Source: Azolla caroliniana | Taxonomy: Eukaryota; Polypodiophyta | Length of the DNA stretch: 64,000 bases | Direction of reading: 5' to 3' | Assembly: GCA_043228905.1 (NCBI GenBank) | Contig: JBHGNT010000088.1 | Span: 30,352-94,351, forward strand | In this document: piece by piece, positions 1-11,229 of the stretch | Numbering within the stretch: position 1 is the stretch's first letter | Layout of the letters: each line of letters begins with the position of its first letter | Position numbers and translations under genes: made by a program | Notes under the pieces: generated by a model | Databases searched by the model: none | The model's input: only the letters and a program-made list of their open reading frames with translations | Told to the model about the DNA's origin: nothing

Positions 1-149
1 AGATCGAGCTCCAAAATGAGGGGACGTTATGTATCTTCACACTAATCCTAGGTCGAGCTCCAAAATCCTAAAAGTCAAACATCAAGTAAAATGCAAATAT
101 TGCTATTTTTTATTCGGAAAAAAGGGAATAAATAATACTTAATTCGCAT

Positions 150-680
150 TGCATTGCAAAGACTCAAACTCTATACACTTACGAGTACAAGGTCAATGGA
201 GAAGAAAGCTTGGATATCAGAAGACCTAGGTAGGCTAAAGGCGTTTTGGGTGCAAAGAAATAAATGCATTGTACAACCAGCCATGGAATTGCAAATTTGG
301 TGTTCGAATAGGCTAACTGACATCTGGCCCACCATAGCCTCTATCACGGTATAGAACATTTGGAAATCTAGATGCAAAGGTCTTGTTGGAGAAGAAAGAC
401 GACCAAAGGAGACAATCACTGCTCTATGGTATGATTTGATTCCGAATATTGGAGCTCAATATGAAGAGTTGGAAGGAACTTCAGACACAATGGAAGATGC
501 AAGTCTTTTCTTTCAACAATCATGGTCGGATTCACCCAAGTTAGTGGATTATGTAGATGGCGTGCCAAAGTGGTGTTACACCACACCAAAATGGTTATTT
601 CCAACTTGGCAGCCCAACCAAAAAGGTACATGGTATTTTTCTGAAATTTTACATATTGTGGGATGATAAACACATAATGG
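150..680 (+). mobile_element. LINE (non-LTR) C-terminal fragment
   Basis: Decayed reading frames (154-354, then 340-660) resemble the tail downstream of the zf-RVT domain of the LINE at 6283-8697. Shared landmarks in order are an IWK-RC / LWKQRC block, an LW-E/D-I stretch, a QY--L-G segment and a closing QQ-WS-SP motif. A stop separates the two parts, so nothing is intact. No target-site duplication or poly(A) tail was found. The link rests on protein similarity by eye to the other LINE in this window. Confidence 0.55.
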
Positions 681-734
681 GGTAATGTGGTTGAATGTCT
701 ATGATGACATTTCTGTTGTACATATTGGTGTAAA

Positions 735-1010
735 GCCACTCTACCTATCTAAACTCGAATTTTTGGTCCAGTAGCTAGGGAAGAATGTTGTGTTTCATGC
801 CTACACTAAGCACATCAAGGTACACTATCATTTTATCTGTGAGTAGATATTAGCCATTGAAAATGACCTGCAATATATCAATATCAACAAACAAGTGGAC
901 GAAATTTCCACAAAGGCATTAGGTCAAGACAACTGCGACAATTCTTAATGGGTCTAGGATAATTCAATGCATTGGGGTTGATGAGGAATACAACTAGTCC
1001 AAGGACCAGC
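735..1010 (+). mobile_element. Ty1/copia RNase H C-terminal fragment
   Basis: Conceptual translation gives the typical copia RNase H end: VFHAYTKHIKVHYHF, then a stop where an R/K is expected, then DLQYI and the ISTKALG block, then a GLMRN-like tail. This matches the conserved KHI-VDYHFVRE...FTKALG ending of plant copia polyproteins. In-frame stops show decay. The LTR that should follow is not recognisable. Confidence 0.75.
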
Positions 1011-1390
1011 ACCGAGACGAAGACTAAGGAGCATATAGAGAAAAATGGCACCAAGTCAGTCAAATAAGTGAAAGAAAAAACCTTGGCACCTTGGGATTTT
1101 TTATGAACATCTCTAAATCATCAAGGTCAACCTTGCATGATCAAGATAGAGTACAGAGGAGGAATTTGAAGACCACGACTCGATAGTTCTAGCAACATTG
1201 ACCAAGTTTTCAAGTACATTTGACAATTGAGCCTAACAAAACACACAATCAACCTTGAGGGGTCGCGAGTGGTCATATAGATCACATCTAAGTGTAGAAT
1301 GCCCAACAAAGAAAAAGAGATTACAAAACAATTAAATGGCCTTAGCAATCCTAAAGAGGATACAAGAGCTTTGAACCCTTTTCACATTAG
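1011..1390. other. Intergenic, presumed AVT1 3' UTR side
   Basis: No gene or repeat recognised. The right part lies just past the stop of the minus-strand transporter gene and probably contains its 3' UTR. Confidence 0.4.
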
Positions 1391-2901
1391 CTACAAATTG
1401 TTAGCGATTTCTAAAAGTGAGGTGTAAGTACCATCGATGCATGCAACTAACGCAAGAGCTAAAATGCAAAGTATCAATCCTTTCTCCCAAAGAACAACTT
1501 CTTTAGAGAAGAGCCTCAAGTAGCATATACATGGTATAGTGATTGCTACAGTGATGCTAAGGAAGGATCCAACCAATGCCATGATGTAGGCGAAAAAGGG
1601 TATAGCAATCGCAATTCCTACTGTACTTACAACGAGTAGAGTTCGAATAAGTATTCCACATATTATGAAATTATGTTCTTTCCAATGGTCGGGTATAAAC
1701 TCTTCTAAAGCGGCCGCTACAGGCGTAAGTGCTAGTGCATACTTTGCAAATGGGTTTACAAGCATTGCTATTATTGCAACTTGTGTAGAAATCTCTCCTC
1801 TAGGTAGGTTCAATGTGATTTGAGATTTAGCAGTTTCTCCAAATATCAAATACCCAACCACAGCCATGCCTCCATAGAGTAATGTGCAGAACACAAAGCA
1901 TACAATCAAAACCTAGAAAAGCAAATAAATGGAGCTTCAAATATATTAGTCAATCGATACAAAATATACATGCATGCATAAATATTTACAGGCATACAGA
2001 CATACATACATACATACATACATACATACATACATAAATGCAAGCATACTCTCATTCATGCATGCATGCATACATACATGATACATACATAGATGCTGTC
2101 ATTCATTTATGCATGCATACTATACATACATACACACACACATACATATATATGTTTCGATAGTTTGCCCTATAAATCAAAGTGACAAGCATGCCTATCC
2201 TTACATGAGAAAACTGTTTTCTGTCTTGCATCGAGCAATAGATACTTGGGAAGACAGCATGCCCACAGTAACAAAATGCATAAAGCCCAACAGCAATGGG
2301 TAATCCTTGTAGATTAACCAGGTTCCCGGATTGATATGTGAAACCTGAATTTGAGATGCCATACCACGATGTTGCCACGAACAGAGTAACACAAGCAATC
2401 ACACCCCCCGCTGATATATATGATAACAATCTTAAGTCGCGTAACCACACTGTTGGTAGCATCACTAGGGATGAGACGATGATGAAAGATTTCTCCGGAC
2501 TTAACTCGAAGTACTTCAAATTGATTCCTTTCCAAGCAATGAGTTGTGTTAAATTGTCTCCCTCTAGAATCAAGAACTCCGCGGCAACGGCGAAAAGCTC
2601 GAAATACAACAGCGCTGAAACAATTATCCGTCCATATTTACCGAATGCCACTTGACCTACATCTGGATAGCCCATGATGGATGGATCTAAGTCTATGCAT
2701 CGGCGTAGGAGGACGCCGGTGTAGCAACAAACCACGGCAAAGATGAGGAGAAAGCTCAATCCAGTCCACCCGCCTTGTGCTACGGCATACGGCATTGACA
2801 GGATGCCGACTCCTGGAGGAAGAAGACATTATGTACCAAAGTTTGAAGCATATCATGAATGAAATAATGTCCTTGATTTAATACATACCTGTGTTCCAAC
2901 A

Positions 2902-2943
<42 letters not shown>

Positions 2944-3553
2944 TACAAGATGAGCACAGCCTGACATAAATCTTGTAAGTTCTACCTGCAAGAATATTTA
3001 TTCCATTGAGAGAGGCCTCAAAAAAGCTGCTGCCTTGTATTTCTTTCAAGCTCGATAATTCGTCTTTCAAATTGTGGACCACTAAATGTCCTTGTGCACT
3101 GAGACAAACTTGATTCTTTTCCGGATGATCCTCACAATCACCATTAAGACTAGCCTTCAAGTGCTCATTATTTGTCAAAAGTGGTTCCTTAGCATCATCA
3201 CTGAACCCATTGTATTGATGCAATGCAGGAATTACATTATTGAGCTCTGGGTCTTTCAAGGATGGCACCACATATCTATCTCCACGGATCGAGGGGGATC
3301 GCATCGGTGGCGATCGCATTGAGGGGGATTGGGGAGATCGCATTGAGAGAGACCTCGAAAACAAATTCATTGAGTTCTCGTAGGTTTGTGGCCAATAAAG
3401 TTTCTCGGGGGAGCAATTCTCCGCCACCAAGCCCATGTCTAGGTGTGGAGAACTAATTACAATGGGAGTATTGGTCTGGTGACGCCTCTCAATTAGTGCT
3501 CTTGTGGGATGAAGAAGTGCTTTCTCATCTGGATCCACCTCGTTACGCTCCAT
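1391..3553 (-). CDS. AVT1: AVT1-like vacuolar amino-acid transporter (3 exons)
   Basis: Exons on the minus strand: 3553-2986, 2812-2205, 1912-1391 (TAG stop). All junctions are GT-AG and phases join exactly, giving 565 aa, close to the usual AVT1 size. The product belongs to the AAAP (amino acid/auxin permease) family, whose plant AVT1 members move neutral amino acids across the tonoplast. Residues 1-180 are a hydrophilic cytosolic tail with repeated S-M/I-RSP units. The membrane domain begins at NGINILAG|VGILSMPYA across intron 1. Exon 2 carries the GGW, DVGQVAFGKYGR and CYCGHAVFPSIY blocks; exon 3 carries TLLYGG and the last hydrophobic spans (about 10-11 in total). An upstream in-frame ATG at 3574 would add 7 residues. 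Introns 1 and 2 hold GT and CATA microsatellites. Substrate is inferred from the family only. Confidence 0.9.
2001..2036. repeat. (CATA)n microsatellite in AVT1 intron 2
   Basis: About nine near-perfect CATA units, followed by further CATG/CATA-rich sequence to about 2150. The array lies between AVT1 exons 2 and 3. Confidence 0.9.
2907..2941. repeat. (GT)n microsatellite in AVT1 intron 1
   Basis: About 17 GT dinucleotides within the 173-bp first intron of the AVT1-like gene. On the coding strand this is a (CA)n tract. Confidence 0.9.
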
Positions 3554-3574
3554 TTTCCAACCAAATTGACACAC

Positions 3575-4580
3575 ACAGTTTGTGTCCCAGTCTTGTTTCC
3601 GGAAAATGCGATATAATTAGTATAAGAATGTAGTTGGCATAAAAAGGATTATCTAGTATCACCAATGAAGCAAACTATACCTAGCCTGTAATGCAAGATA
3701 AAAATTATCAAAATATAACATGTACATGGGAAACCATATCCCAGCTACAATGAAGGTTTTAAGCTGGTAAAACCCATCATATGAAGGATGTAATTAGCAG
3801 ATACACACACACACACACACACACACATACATACATGAAAAGAGAGATAGATGCGCGCATCTTATTAGAATAAGGAAAGATGGAGAAATTTTTTTCGTTT
3901 CCTTAAAGCTGAAATCAGAACAGAAATAGATTAAAGTAGGGTGTGGTTATCTTTTTCAATCCAATGTACGAACGACGACACATATACATACGAAGTCGAT
4001 TCATTATACATACAGTATACTTAAGTGTATGTATGTATGTATATATACGGTACACTACATTCGTATACATATCCATGTACGACATGGTATTTGGTATTAG
4101 TTTAGAACATGAAGACATTCAGATTGATTGATTTCTTCTTCTTCTTCTTCTTCTTCTTCTTCTTCTTCTTCTTCTTCTTCTTCTTTGTGCCCATTATGCA
4201 CACAACAGACATACATGGACTTACTTGCTTTCGGCCTGCCAATGAATTCAGCGCAAGTTTTTCGACACACCCGACTATGCAGCTGTTGTGCGTCGGGGCC
4301 ACAAAGACATTAAATTAGGAGCAGAGCAATGAGTCCCAAATCCTGATTGCTCTCTCTCAGCTTCTTTTGCATGTTGTACCAACAAATTAATTATGAAATG
4401 CTAGGCATACTATTAGTTGTAGTTGTAGTAGGGGTAGGGGTAGGGGTAGGGGTGGTATAAGTAGTAATATTAGTAGTAGTAGTAGTATGATATATTGTGT
4501 GTACTACAAGGACCCCTCTTATATATGGTTTTCTTCATGTTTACCTAGCTAGCTAGCTACACAAGCTCTCCAAAGGTCAT
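3575..4580. other. AVT1 upstream region, microsatellite-rich
   Basis: Presumed promoter and 5' UTR of the minus-strand AVT1 gene. It contains (CA)n at 3805-3826, (TTC)n at 4132-4185, a TAGGGG-type minisatellite at about 4428-4456, and TAG repeats to 4490. No core promoter could be placed with confidence. Confidence 0.5.
4132..4185. repeat. (TTC)n microsatellite
   Basis: An uninterrupted TTC/CTT run of about 50 bp. It creates long artefactual poly-S or poly-F reading frames that should not be called genes. Confidence 0.95.
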
Positions 4581-4602
4581 CCATGTCAACATCGCTCTTA
4601 AT

Positions 4603-4625
4603 GGTACCCCCCCCCCCCCCCCCCC
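4603..4625. repeat. Poly-C run
   Basis: A tract of about 22 consecutive C (poly-G on the minus strand). Its exact length is doubtful, as in any homopolymer of this size. Confidence 0.85.
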
Positions 4626-6032
4626 TTCTTGACAACCAAATTATTGATGGACAACGCATTATAATTTATACATGTGCTCATTGGGAGGATGTTTATTTGC
4701 CTTGTAATGTGTATGTGTGTATGCGTGCATCTATGTCTGCGTGCATCTATGTCTGTAGCGGGGGTTTGGATTGTGTCAATATGGTGCATTTTTTTGTAGC
4801 TTTACTTTTATGACTATAAGGAGGCCCACATGGTACATTGTAGTAAAAACAGTGTGCACATGCATTTTGCTTGACCATTCACTCTACGATATTTGTGCAA
4901 TGTTTGATGGTAGATCTACATAGGAAAAATGACCATTTTACTTTTGTGCCTTTTGGTTGCTTGGATGAATGTGGAGGGAAATTAGTATTTCTTTTTTCAT
5001 ACATACCCCTATGTTATTGACACACAATCTTGATGCATGTAAGGGGAAATGGTTTTATATGTTGCCGAATGATGAACACACCATGTGTGATTGATTAGTT
5101 AGTTGTACCCTTTCACTATTCCTTGGATGAACATTTAGTGTTGTCTTCAATTGAGAAAAGACATTCTATACAATTTATGTACAAAAGGCATCTCATAATT
5201 GCCTTTGTGAATGTGTGACTTTCAATAGAATGCAATGGATTGAGAGAACAACTTTTTATATTATGTACATGTGCATTTGTCGCATGCCTAAGGATTGCCT
5301 CTTGTGATGAATGGGCTCTTCGACGTCATATCAAGGAAACTTTGGCGCTTCTTCACATTAAACAAATGAGCTCATTAATATTTAATTTATCCTTCTATCT
5401 CCCATAGTGTCCACACATGGAGACTTGTAATACCAACTTATTCTATAAGCAAAACATGAACCCATTCAAATGAAAACTTATGCATGAAAATTGGCAAAAT
5501 TATGCAATCCCTGTCCAAAGCCTTTATCATATTGTGCAATGATGTATTTTTGTGTTTCTTTGAAAAGATTAACCATTGTATATGTGCTCTCTCCATCCCT
5601 CGAGGTTAATATTTGTTGCCAAATTCAGTTGTCACATGTTAATAAATGTTTTCTTTAGAAAGAGTGTGTAGTATGGAATTCTTTTCAACTTTTATATATT
5701 GGAAGGTCTCTGCTAATGTTCGACAATGTAGCATCATGCATGGGTGATTTGAGGTTTCTTTAAAATATAATGATTATGTTGTTGCCTAGAGATTGTTGAT
5801 TCTCTTTCATTCTCACTCACACCCATAAAATCAATATGTGTGGCTGGATGGGATGGTCACTCACATATACGACCGGATTTGCCAAACTTCAAATACTAAC
5901 TTCAAAGAGAGTTTCTACCTGGGTCTTTTCAAGACTTTTCTAGTTACTCTACCAATGTTTGGAAACTTAATAGTGGTATTTTTTGTTTTCGTTGAAACCA
6001 AATTATTAATGTGTGTTGCCTTATGTTTGTTT

Positions 6033-6067
<35 letters not shown>

Positions 6068-6079
6068 GTGTGTGTGTGT
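4626..6079. other. Intergenic, no gene recognised
   Basis: AT-rich sequence with only short chance reading frames and a (CT)n tract at about 6033-6062. I see no domain, splice pattern or terminal repeat here. Confidence 0.5.
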
Positions 6080-6276
6080 CATATCATATATAGCCTTCAT
6101 TGCTCAAGGCTAATATTTGTTGTCACATGTATGATATGGATGTGATCATTTCTTCTACACGTGTACACAAGAAAAAGTCATATAATATATAGCCTTCATT
6201 GCTCAAGGCTAATATTTGTTGTCACGTGTATGATATGGATGTGATCATTTCTTCTGCATGTGTACACAAGAAAAAG
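6080..6276 (+). repeat. Two tandem ~98-bp units (third copy at 8713)
   Basis: Two near-identical units starting at about 6080 and 6178 share TATAGCCTTCATTGCTCAAG, a TGTTGTCAC segment, and an end at GTACACAAGAAAAAGT. A third unit lies at 8713-8809, immediately after the LINE. The array was therefore at least three units long before the LINE split it. Confidence 0.9.
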
Positions 6277-6282
6277 TCATAT
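6268..6282. repeat. LINE target-site duplication, left copy
   Basis: The 15-mer aagaaaaagtcatat occurs here and again at 8698-8712, directly bracketing the LINE body and its A-rich tail. Confidence 0.85.
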
Positions 6283-8697
6283 CTTCTGCATGCCGGAGGA
6301 ATTTGGACAGGGGATGATACATCTCATTCCTAAAAGTGGTGGGAATGCCAACGACATTCACAAGTGGCGGCCCATTACTCTTCTCAATACTGTCTATAAG
6401 TTGCTCGCAAAAATCGTGGCACGCCGTTTAACTCCACTTCTCCCTCAACTCATTCATCCGTCACAGACAGGTTTCGTTAGAAATCGGAGCATCCTAGACA
6501 ACCTCTTCTCATTTTGGGAAAACCTCCAAAAGCTAGAAAGTGGGCTAGTTTTATTTTGCAAGCGATCCAACGCCATGATCAATTGGCACAAATCCTATGC
6601 AATATGACTCTCTCAGGAAACACATCTAGCGTGGCACCCACACCCCGCTTTCAAGTGGATCAATCAAGGAGCAAGCACCAAAAATTCGGGCTTCCAAATT
6701 GGCTTCAACATACCGCCGGAGACTATGATTGCACCCGTTATCCTTTCCATTCGACAAAAGTTGATACATTGGAGCTCTAAAAAATTGTCGCTATCAGGTC
6801 GCATCATAGTGGCAAATTAGGTACTCCTCACAACAGCATGGTACAGTCTATCATGCTGGACAATCTCCAAGTATACATCAGATTCAACGACTGGTCCGCA
6901 ACTACATTTGGTCTAGTAAGGAAGACCATGTAGCTCACGCCAAGGTGGCGTGGCCTATACTCACAACGCCTAAGTCGAGAGGGGGATTGGGTCTTATTGA
7001 TCCCCTTTTACAATCGAAAGCCCTACTTGCCAAATTTGTGGTGCGAGGACTCCAACCAGGAAATGATTGTTGGAAAATGCTACTGAGGTTACGTTTCGCT
7101 TACTTTAGGCCACGAAAAGGGGTCAATTGGGCCCCCCAAACGGGATGGATTCTAAACATGGATCTCAAACCTAGTTTCTCCCGCCATTTGGAGGACAGAT
7201 TCAGTGCATCCATGTGGAAGGCATGGTGTGACATTCATCGAGGGCTCCAGTGTGATCAACCGAGATCCGAACCTGCCTGGCTCAGTCAACGGATCCTATG
7301 GAACCCATGTCTAAAGGATGAATCTAATCAACTACTGGGATCACGTAAGGGGTTGTCATGGGGATACATTGCAGAAGGTCTAGGCAAAAGTATAGAATGT
7401 TGGCGACGGTTTATGTCAATGCCACTACAAGATCAAGCGAACATACTCCATGGAATTAGGGGCGGATGGACTATGAAATCTGAAATCATTAACGCGCTAC
7501 TGATTAGGGAATCTGCTACTCAAAGGACGACAATGGAGAAATGGATAGGCCACGAGGAGGAGGGCTCTCTGATCCCGAGAGGTAGGGGATCACCAGACAG
7601 GCTCGAAGGCCATGAATTGCGAGACACTGAGACACCCACACAGAATAACACCATTCGAGTACTCGCGTACACTGGTCATAAATGGATTGTAGATCCTGAT
7701 CCGATCAAAGTACAACCCGATTGGCATATATGTACTCATGAAAACACATGGCTACGTAAGGTCAGTTGGGACCCTTTGCAATGGACATGGCGTGATCCCT
7801 ACGCGGAGCAAGGAAGCAAACCCATCCCTTTCTTCCAATTCACAACTAGATTGGGTCGCCACATTCTAGCTGCTGAAGCCGCCCGAGAACCAGCTGCTGC
7901 GAAGGTCTGGCACACATTTCAAGTTCCCTCTGCAATAATCACCAAGTTTTGGCAGAAAATCTAGAAGCAACAACACGCGAGGCAAATTACCACTTTCCAA
8001 TGGTTGTTAATACATAAGTCCCTACCGGTGGGAGCATGGCAACGTGGGAACCTTAGCTCTCCTAATTGTGTAGAGTGCCCACATGTAGTAGAATCCATAC
8101 GACACGCTCTGTGGGACTGCCCAACGTCCCATAGAATATGGCGGGGGGTTGGCCGCTTGTTGCAATTATGCCAGGTGCAAGGTTCAATCAAGTGGGGAAA
8201 TATATGTTGGCTATCATGGCAGACTGCAATTGGCCGATACGAGCATCAGGAGGAGGGGATGACTTTGGTGATAAAAGCACAAGAGGTCCTTTTCTCCTCC
8301 AGCTGCAATATCCACTCTATTCCTCTTAATGACAAATCTCAAGAGGTGTTGGAATTGGTCAGCCCAATAACCCTTTGGATTTTATGGAAACAACGATGTA
8401 GGAGAGTCTTCTCCAACCAAATCACCCATCCAACAAGGTTACTGCAAGAGATATGGAGTGAAATTGTAGCCACTCTGAAGAGCCAATATGATGGCCTTAA
8501 AGGTGGCTCCGAGGGAGTTGAAAGACAACGCATAGCCTTCATCCAACAATGGTCGTCCTCTCCCTTTCTTGAGTCAATGGGCTTCCACATTAGATGGAAC
8601 TATCGCGTCCCTTTAGGGATTTGTACATAATCGTCTCATTTGTAAAATTTTATAACTAATGGAAGGAGTTTTTTTTTGGAAAAAAAAAAAAGAAAAA
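6283..8697 (+). mobile_element. 5'-truncated LINE with RT fragment and zf-RVT domain
   Basis: The body begins inside reverse transcriptase (LIPKSGG, WRPITLLN, FVRNRSILDN at 6300-6520). It then jumps within about 25 codons to an INWHKS block, so the catalytic centre of the RT is deleted. Downstream frames 6945-7964 and 8004-8630 give the RT thumb/connection region (SRGGLGLIDP) and a zf-RVT zinc-binding domain (C-x2-C...H...C around 8065-8130). The element ends with an A-rich tail at about 8677-8697 and is flanked by a 15-bp target-site duplication. This is the signature of LINE integration followed by internal deletion. It cannot be autonomous. Shadow reading frames inside are not separate genes. 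Confidence 0.9.
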
Positions 8698-8712
8698 AAG
8701 AAAAAGTCATAT
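8698..8712. repeat. LINE target-site duplication, right copy
   Basis: Second copy of aagaaaaagtcatat, immediately after the A-rich tail of the LINE. The interrupted tandem array resumes here. Confidence 0.85.
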
Positions 8713-8811
8713 CATATATAGCCTTCATTGCTCAAGGCTAATATTTGTTGTCACATGTATAATATGGATGTGATCATTTCTTCTGCATGTGTACACAAGA
8801 AAAAGTACTTG
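8713..8811 (+). repeat. Third unit of the ~98-bp tandem repeat
   Basis: Matches the units at 6080-6276 apart from a few substitutions. It was separated from them by the LINE insertion. Confidence 0.85.
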
Positions 8812-8824
8812 TCATTTGTAAACA

Positions 8825-8835
8825 TTGACCATACC
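8825..8835. repeat. TIR-element target-site duplication, left copy
   Basis: The 11-mer ttgaccatacc is found here and at 11136-11146, immediately outside the inverted termini of the 8836-11135 element. Confidence 0.8.
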
Positions 8836-9066
8836 CTTGTCATTATTTGATAGTGAAAGGTTGTGATTCGTGAATCTAGGGCTCGGACGGCCTTGAAGTC
8901 GTCTCAGGATTCCTAGAGGATCAAGGTCGTCCAATATTGTTTATCTAAAGAAAAAGTAAGAATATAAAAAAATTAAAAGTACAAAAAAAGGAGAGAGAAA
9001 ACTTTTGGGGGAGATTTTGAACGTGCCTCCTCTTTGTCTCTATTGAGACGTACCAAGATTTGATGT

Positions 9067-9360
9067 ATGTATTGTAATTCTTTTGTACTAATATTGGGTA
9101 AAAACCAAACATCACATTGCAATCATTGTGATAGCATGTTGCCCTTAAATCATAAGCATAGTGATATTTTGATTGCTATCAAAACTTTGAAGGGCCAACG
9201 TATATTAATTGATGATGGGGTAGAGTGCATAACAAGTGCTACAACTATTGATGTTCATTACTTAGATGTTGTGGGCGAACGATGGTTCACAATAATAAAT
9301 AACGAAGGAGTAGCTATCCCTAATATTTATGCCTCAAAAGTTAGAATTATTGCTACATAG
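9067..9360 (+). CDS. Unrecognised 97-aa reading frame inside the TIR element
   Basis: This open frame lies within the 8836-11135 transposon. It contains a CNHC cluster near residue 17 and a mixed-hydrophobicity C-terminal half (ILIDDGVECI, VVGERWFTI, AIPNIYASKV) that looks protein-like. I do not recognise a family. It could be a captured host fragment, a relic of an element-encoded protein, or chance. Confidence 0.25.
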   Translation: MYCNSFVLILGKNQTSHCNHCDSMLPLNHKHSDILIAIKTLKGQRILIDDGVECITSATTIDVHYLDVVGERWFTIINNEGVAIPNIYASKVRIIAT

Positions 9361-10320
9361 ATTCATTGTTTTAAGTTTAAACAGATTTGTTCAGACTTTG
9401 GTGTAATTCAATTTGCCAGGTTTGATTCTCATTCCTAAATCCATGTTTTTACTCATTCCTATATTCATATTTGATCATTGTTTAATGGTAACCTTGTTTG
9501 GTACCTTTTGTAGGGTCCATGGACATGAGAAGAGGATGATGCCTTTTTGCAACTATTGTGGTCAAGATTCTTCTCATTTGATATTGGACTAACCTATGTA
9601 CGATTGTGCACAATAATAAATAGTGTTGGAACATTCTATCTTCACCTTTCGACATGTGTAAAAATTATACTTGAACAATATATCTTTTTTGAATATATGA
9701 TTCTTGAGAAAACTTGCATTCCATTTGATTATGTGTGTCTCTTGATTGATTATGGTGTTTTTCAAAAAAGTGTAATATATGTTCTTTGAATTCTGTTGAA
9801 TCAGCACGAAGGAAATTTGAATTAGCAATTTTGTTGGGGTTTTTCTATTCTTCCAACTCTATAATCATATGAATTTCCATTTTGAAAGATATAGTATTGT
9901 AGGATATATTATGCACAACCTGATGTTACATGAATTAACAATTAGTGACGGGTTCAATAAAGATTGAGTGATACAAAATGCTAGTTTGAAATGCATCCAA
10001 AGTGTGAAAACATTAGAGGCAGAAAAGTATTTTTTCAGCTGACAAAACACAATGTGGTTTCATGGGGTACATTGTCATAAGGATTTGCACAATCTATTTT
10101 AAGGTTGATAAAGGCATCAGAAGTAGGTTAGATATAAATTTGTTGAACACTTTTGTAAAGCTATATTGATAATATGCATAATTGTTCACAATTCTATGTG
10201 CCATTGTTTTGTAATATAGACCTATGATTATGGGGAGAACTTAGATGCTTTTATTGGTAAACGAAGGAGCATCTTCTAATTTTTCTATGGCATCTTTTAA
10301 TGTAGTAATGTATTGCTATG

Positions 10321-10323
<3 letters not shown>

Positions 10324-10408
<85 letters not shown>
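10324..10408. repeat. (GT)n microsatellite, ~84 bp
   Basis: About 42 uninterrupted GT dinucleotides inside the TIR element; the longest simple repeat in the window. Confidence 0.95.
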
Positions 10409-10410
<2 letters not shown>

Positions 10411-11135
10411 CTTATATCCTTTGCCATCATTTGATGATTCATCCCATGGTGCCAACCAAGATCAATGCATTTCCAACTAATTCTTTCCTTTGAAGCATAC
10501 CTTCTACAATATCAACACGAATAAGTTTGCAAAATATATTGAAGAGGTTTATGGCTCTTCTACACGTGGAGATTATGTACATTTCGTAAATAAGTTGCAT
10601 TCCAAGTGATTATATTCCACTTTATAGTGCTTAAGTAGGTATAAGAGATTGCATAGATATCCACCAATCAAATCCATTTATTTCTAAGCATCATTACCTT
10701 CCTCAAGATGAAGAGAGACACTAAGGTCTCATGTATTCATAAACTTTAGCTCCTTACTATTCTCCTTCAATATTGGGCATATCTGAAGATTTAAAGCATT
10801 GAGGAAAAGACTACATATTTCATGAGTTGGAGAGAAAGAGAAGCAAGAGGGAGTAGAGGAGAGGGGGAGGGGGAAAGAAAGAGATTTCAAATTTTCCTTG
10901 AAAAGGGCTTTTCCCTCCCTCTTCTTCTTTTTCTTTTTCTTTTTCTTTTAAAATTTTGGTTTTTCTTTTTTATATTTCTCTATTTTACTTTTCGATTTTT
11001 TAGTATATGTAATGTAAATATAATTATGTGGACGGCCATGATCATCTGAGATTCCCCAAACCACTTTAGGGCCATCCAAGCCATATATTCACGGGCTTTC
11101 ACTATTTAATGTTTCTGTATCAAATAGTGACGCGC

Positions 11136-11146
11136 TTGACCATACC
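11136..11146. repeat. TIR-element target-site duplication, right copy
   Basis: Second perfect copy of ttgaccatacc, bordering the right inverted terminus. Confidence 0.8.
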
Positions 11147-11229
11147 TATCAATGTGAGATCCACGAGAATGGTGTTAACCTTAACTAGTATTTTTAGAAC
11201 ATGATAAAAGTAATGGAAACACGTGAAAA

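Larger units (their letters stand above)
8836..11135. mobile_element. MULE-like TIR transposon, non-autonomous (2.3 kb)
   Basis: The left end starts CTTGTCATTATTTGATA. The reverse complement of the right end reads gCGCGTCACTATTTGATA. Similarity of the inverted ends continues inward for at least 100 bp: TAGTGAAAG, CGTGAAT, GGACGGCC / GGATGGCC, GTCTCAGGATTCC / GGAATCTCAG, GTCGTCC / GCCGTCC, then AAAAGTA-rich DNA. A perfect 11-bp direct repeat borders the element. Long inverted termini with a 9-11-bp duplication fit Mutator-like elements. No transposase is recognisable, so it is probably non-autonomous. Superfamily is inferred from the target-site size. Confidence 0.7.

Noticed and set aside
4109-4318. 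Long poly-S / poly-F reading frames
   Set aside because: They are translations of the (TTC)n microsatellite and have no gene structure.
4428-4456. TAGGGG repeats as interstitial telomere sequence
   Set aside because: The unit is GGGGTA, not the plant TTTAGGG, and only four or five units occur beside other simple repeats.
10245-10493. Frames rich in CV or TH repeats
   Set aside because: They are products of the 84-bp GT microsatellite.
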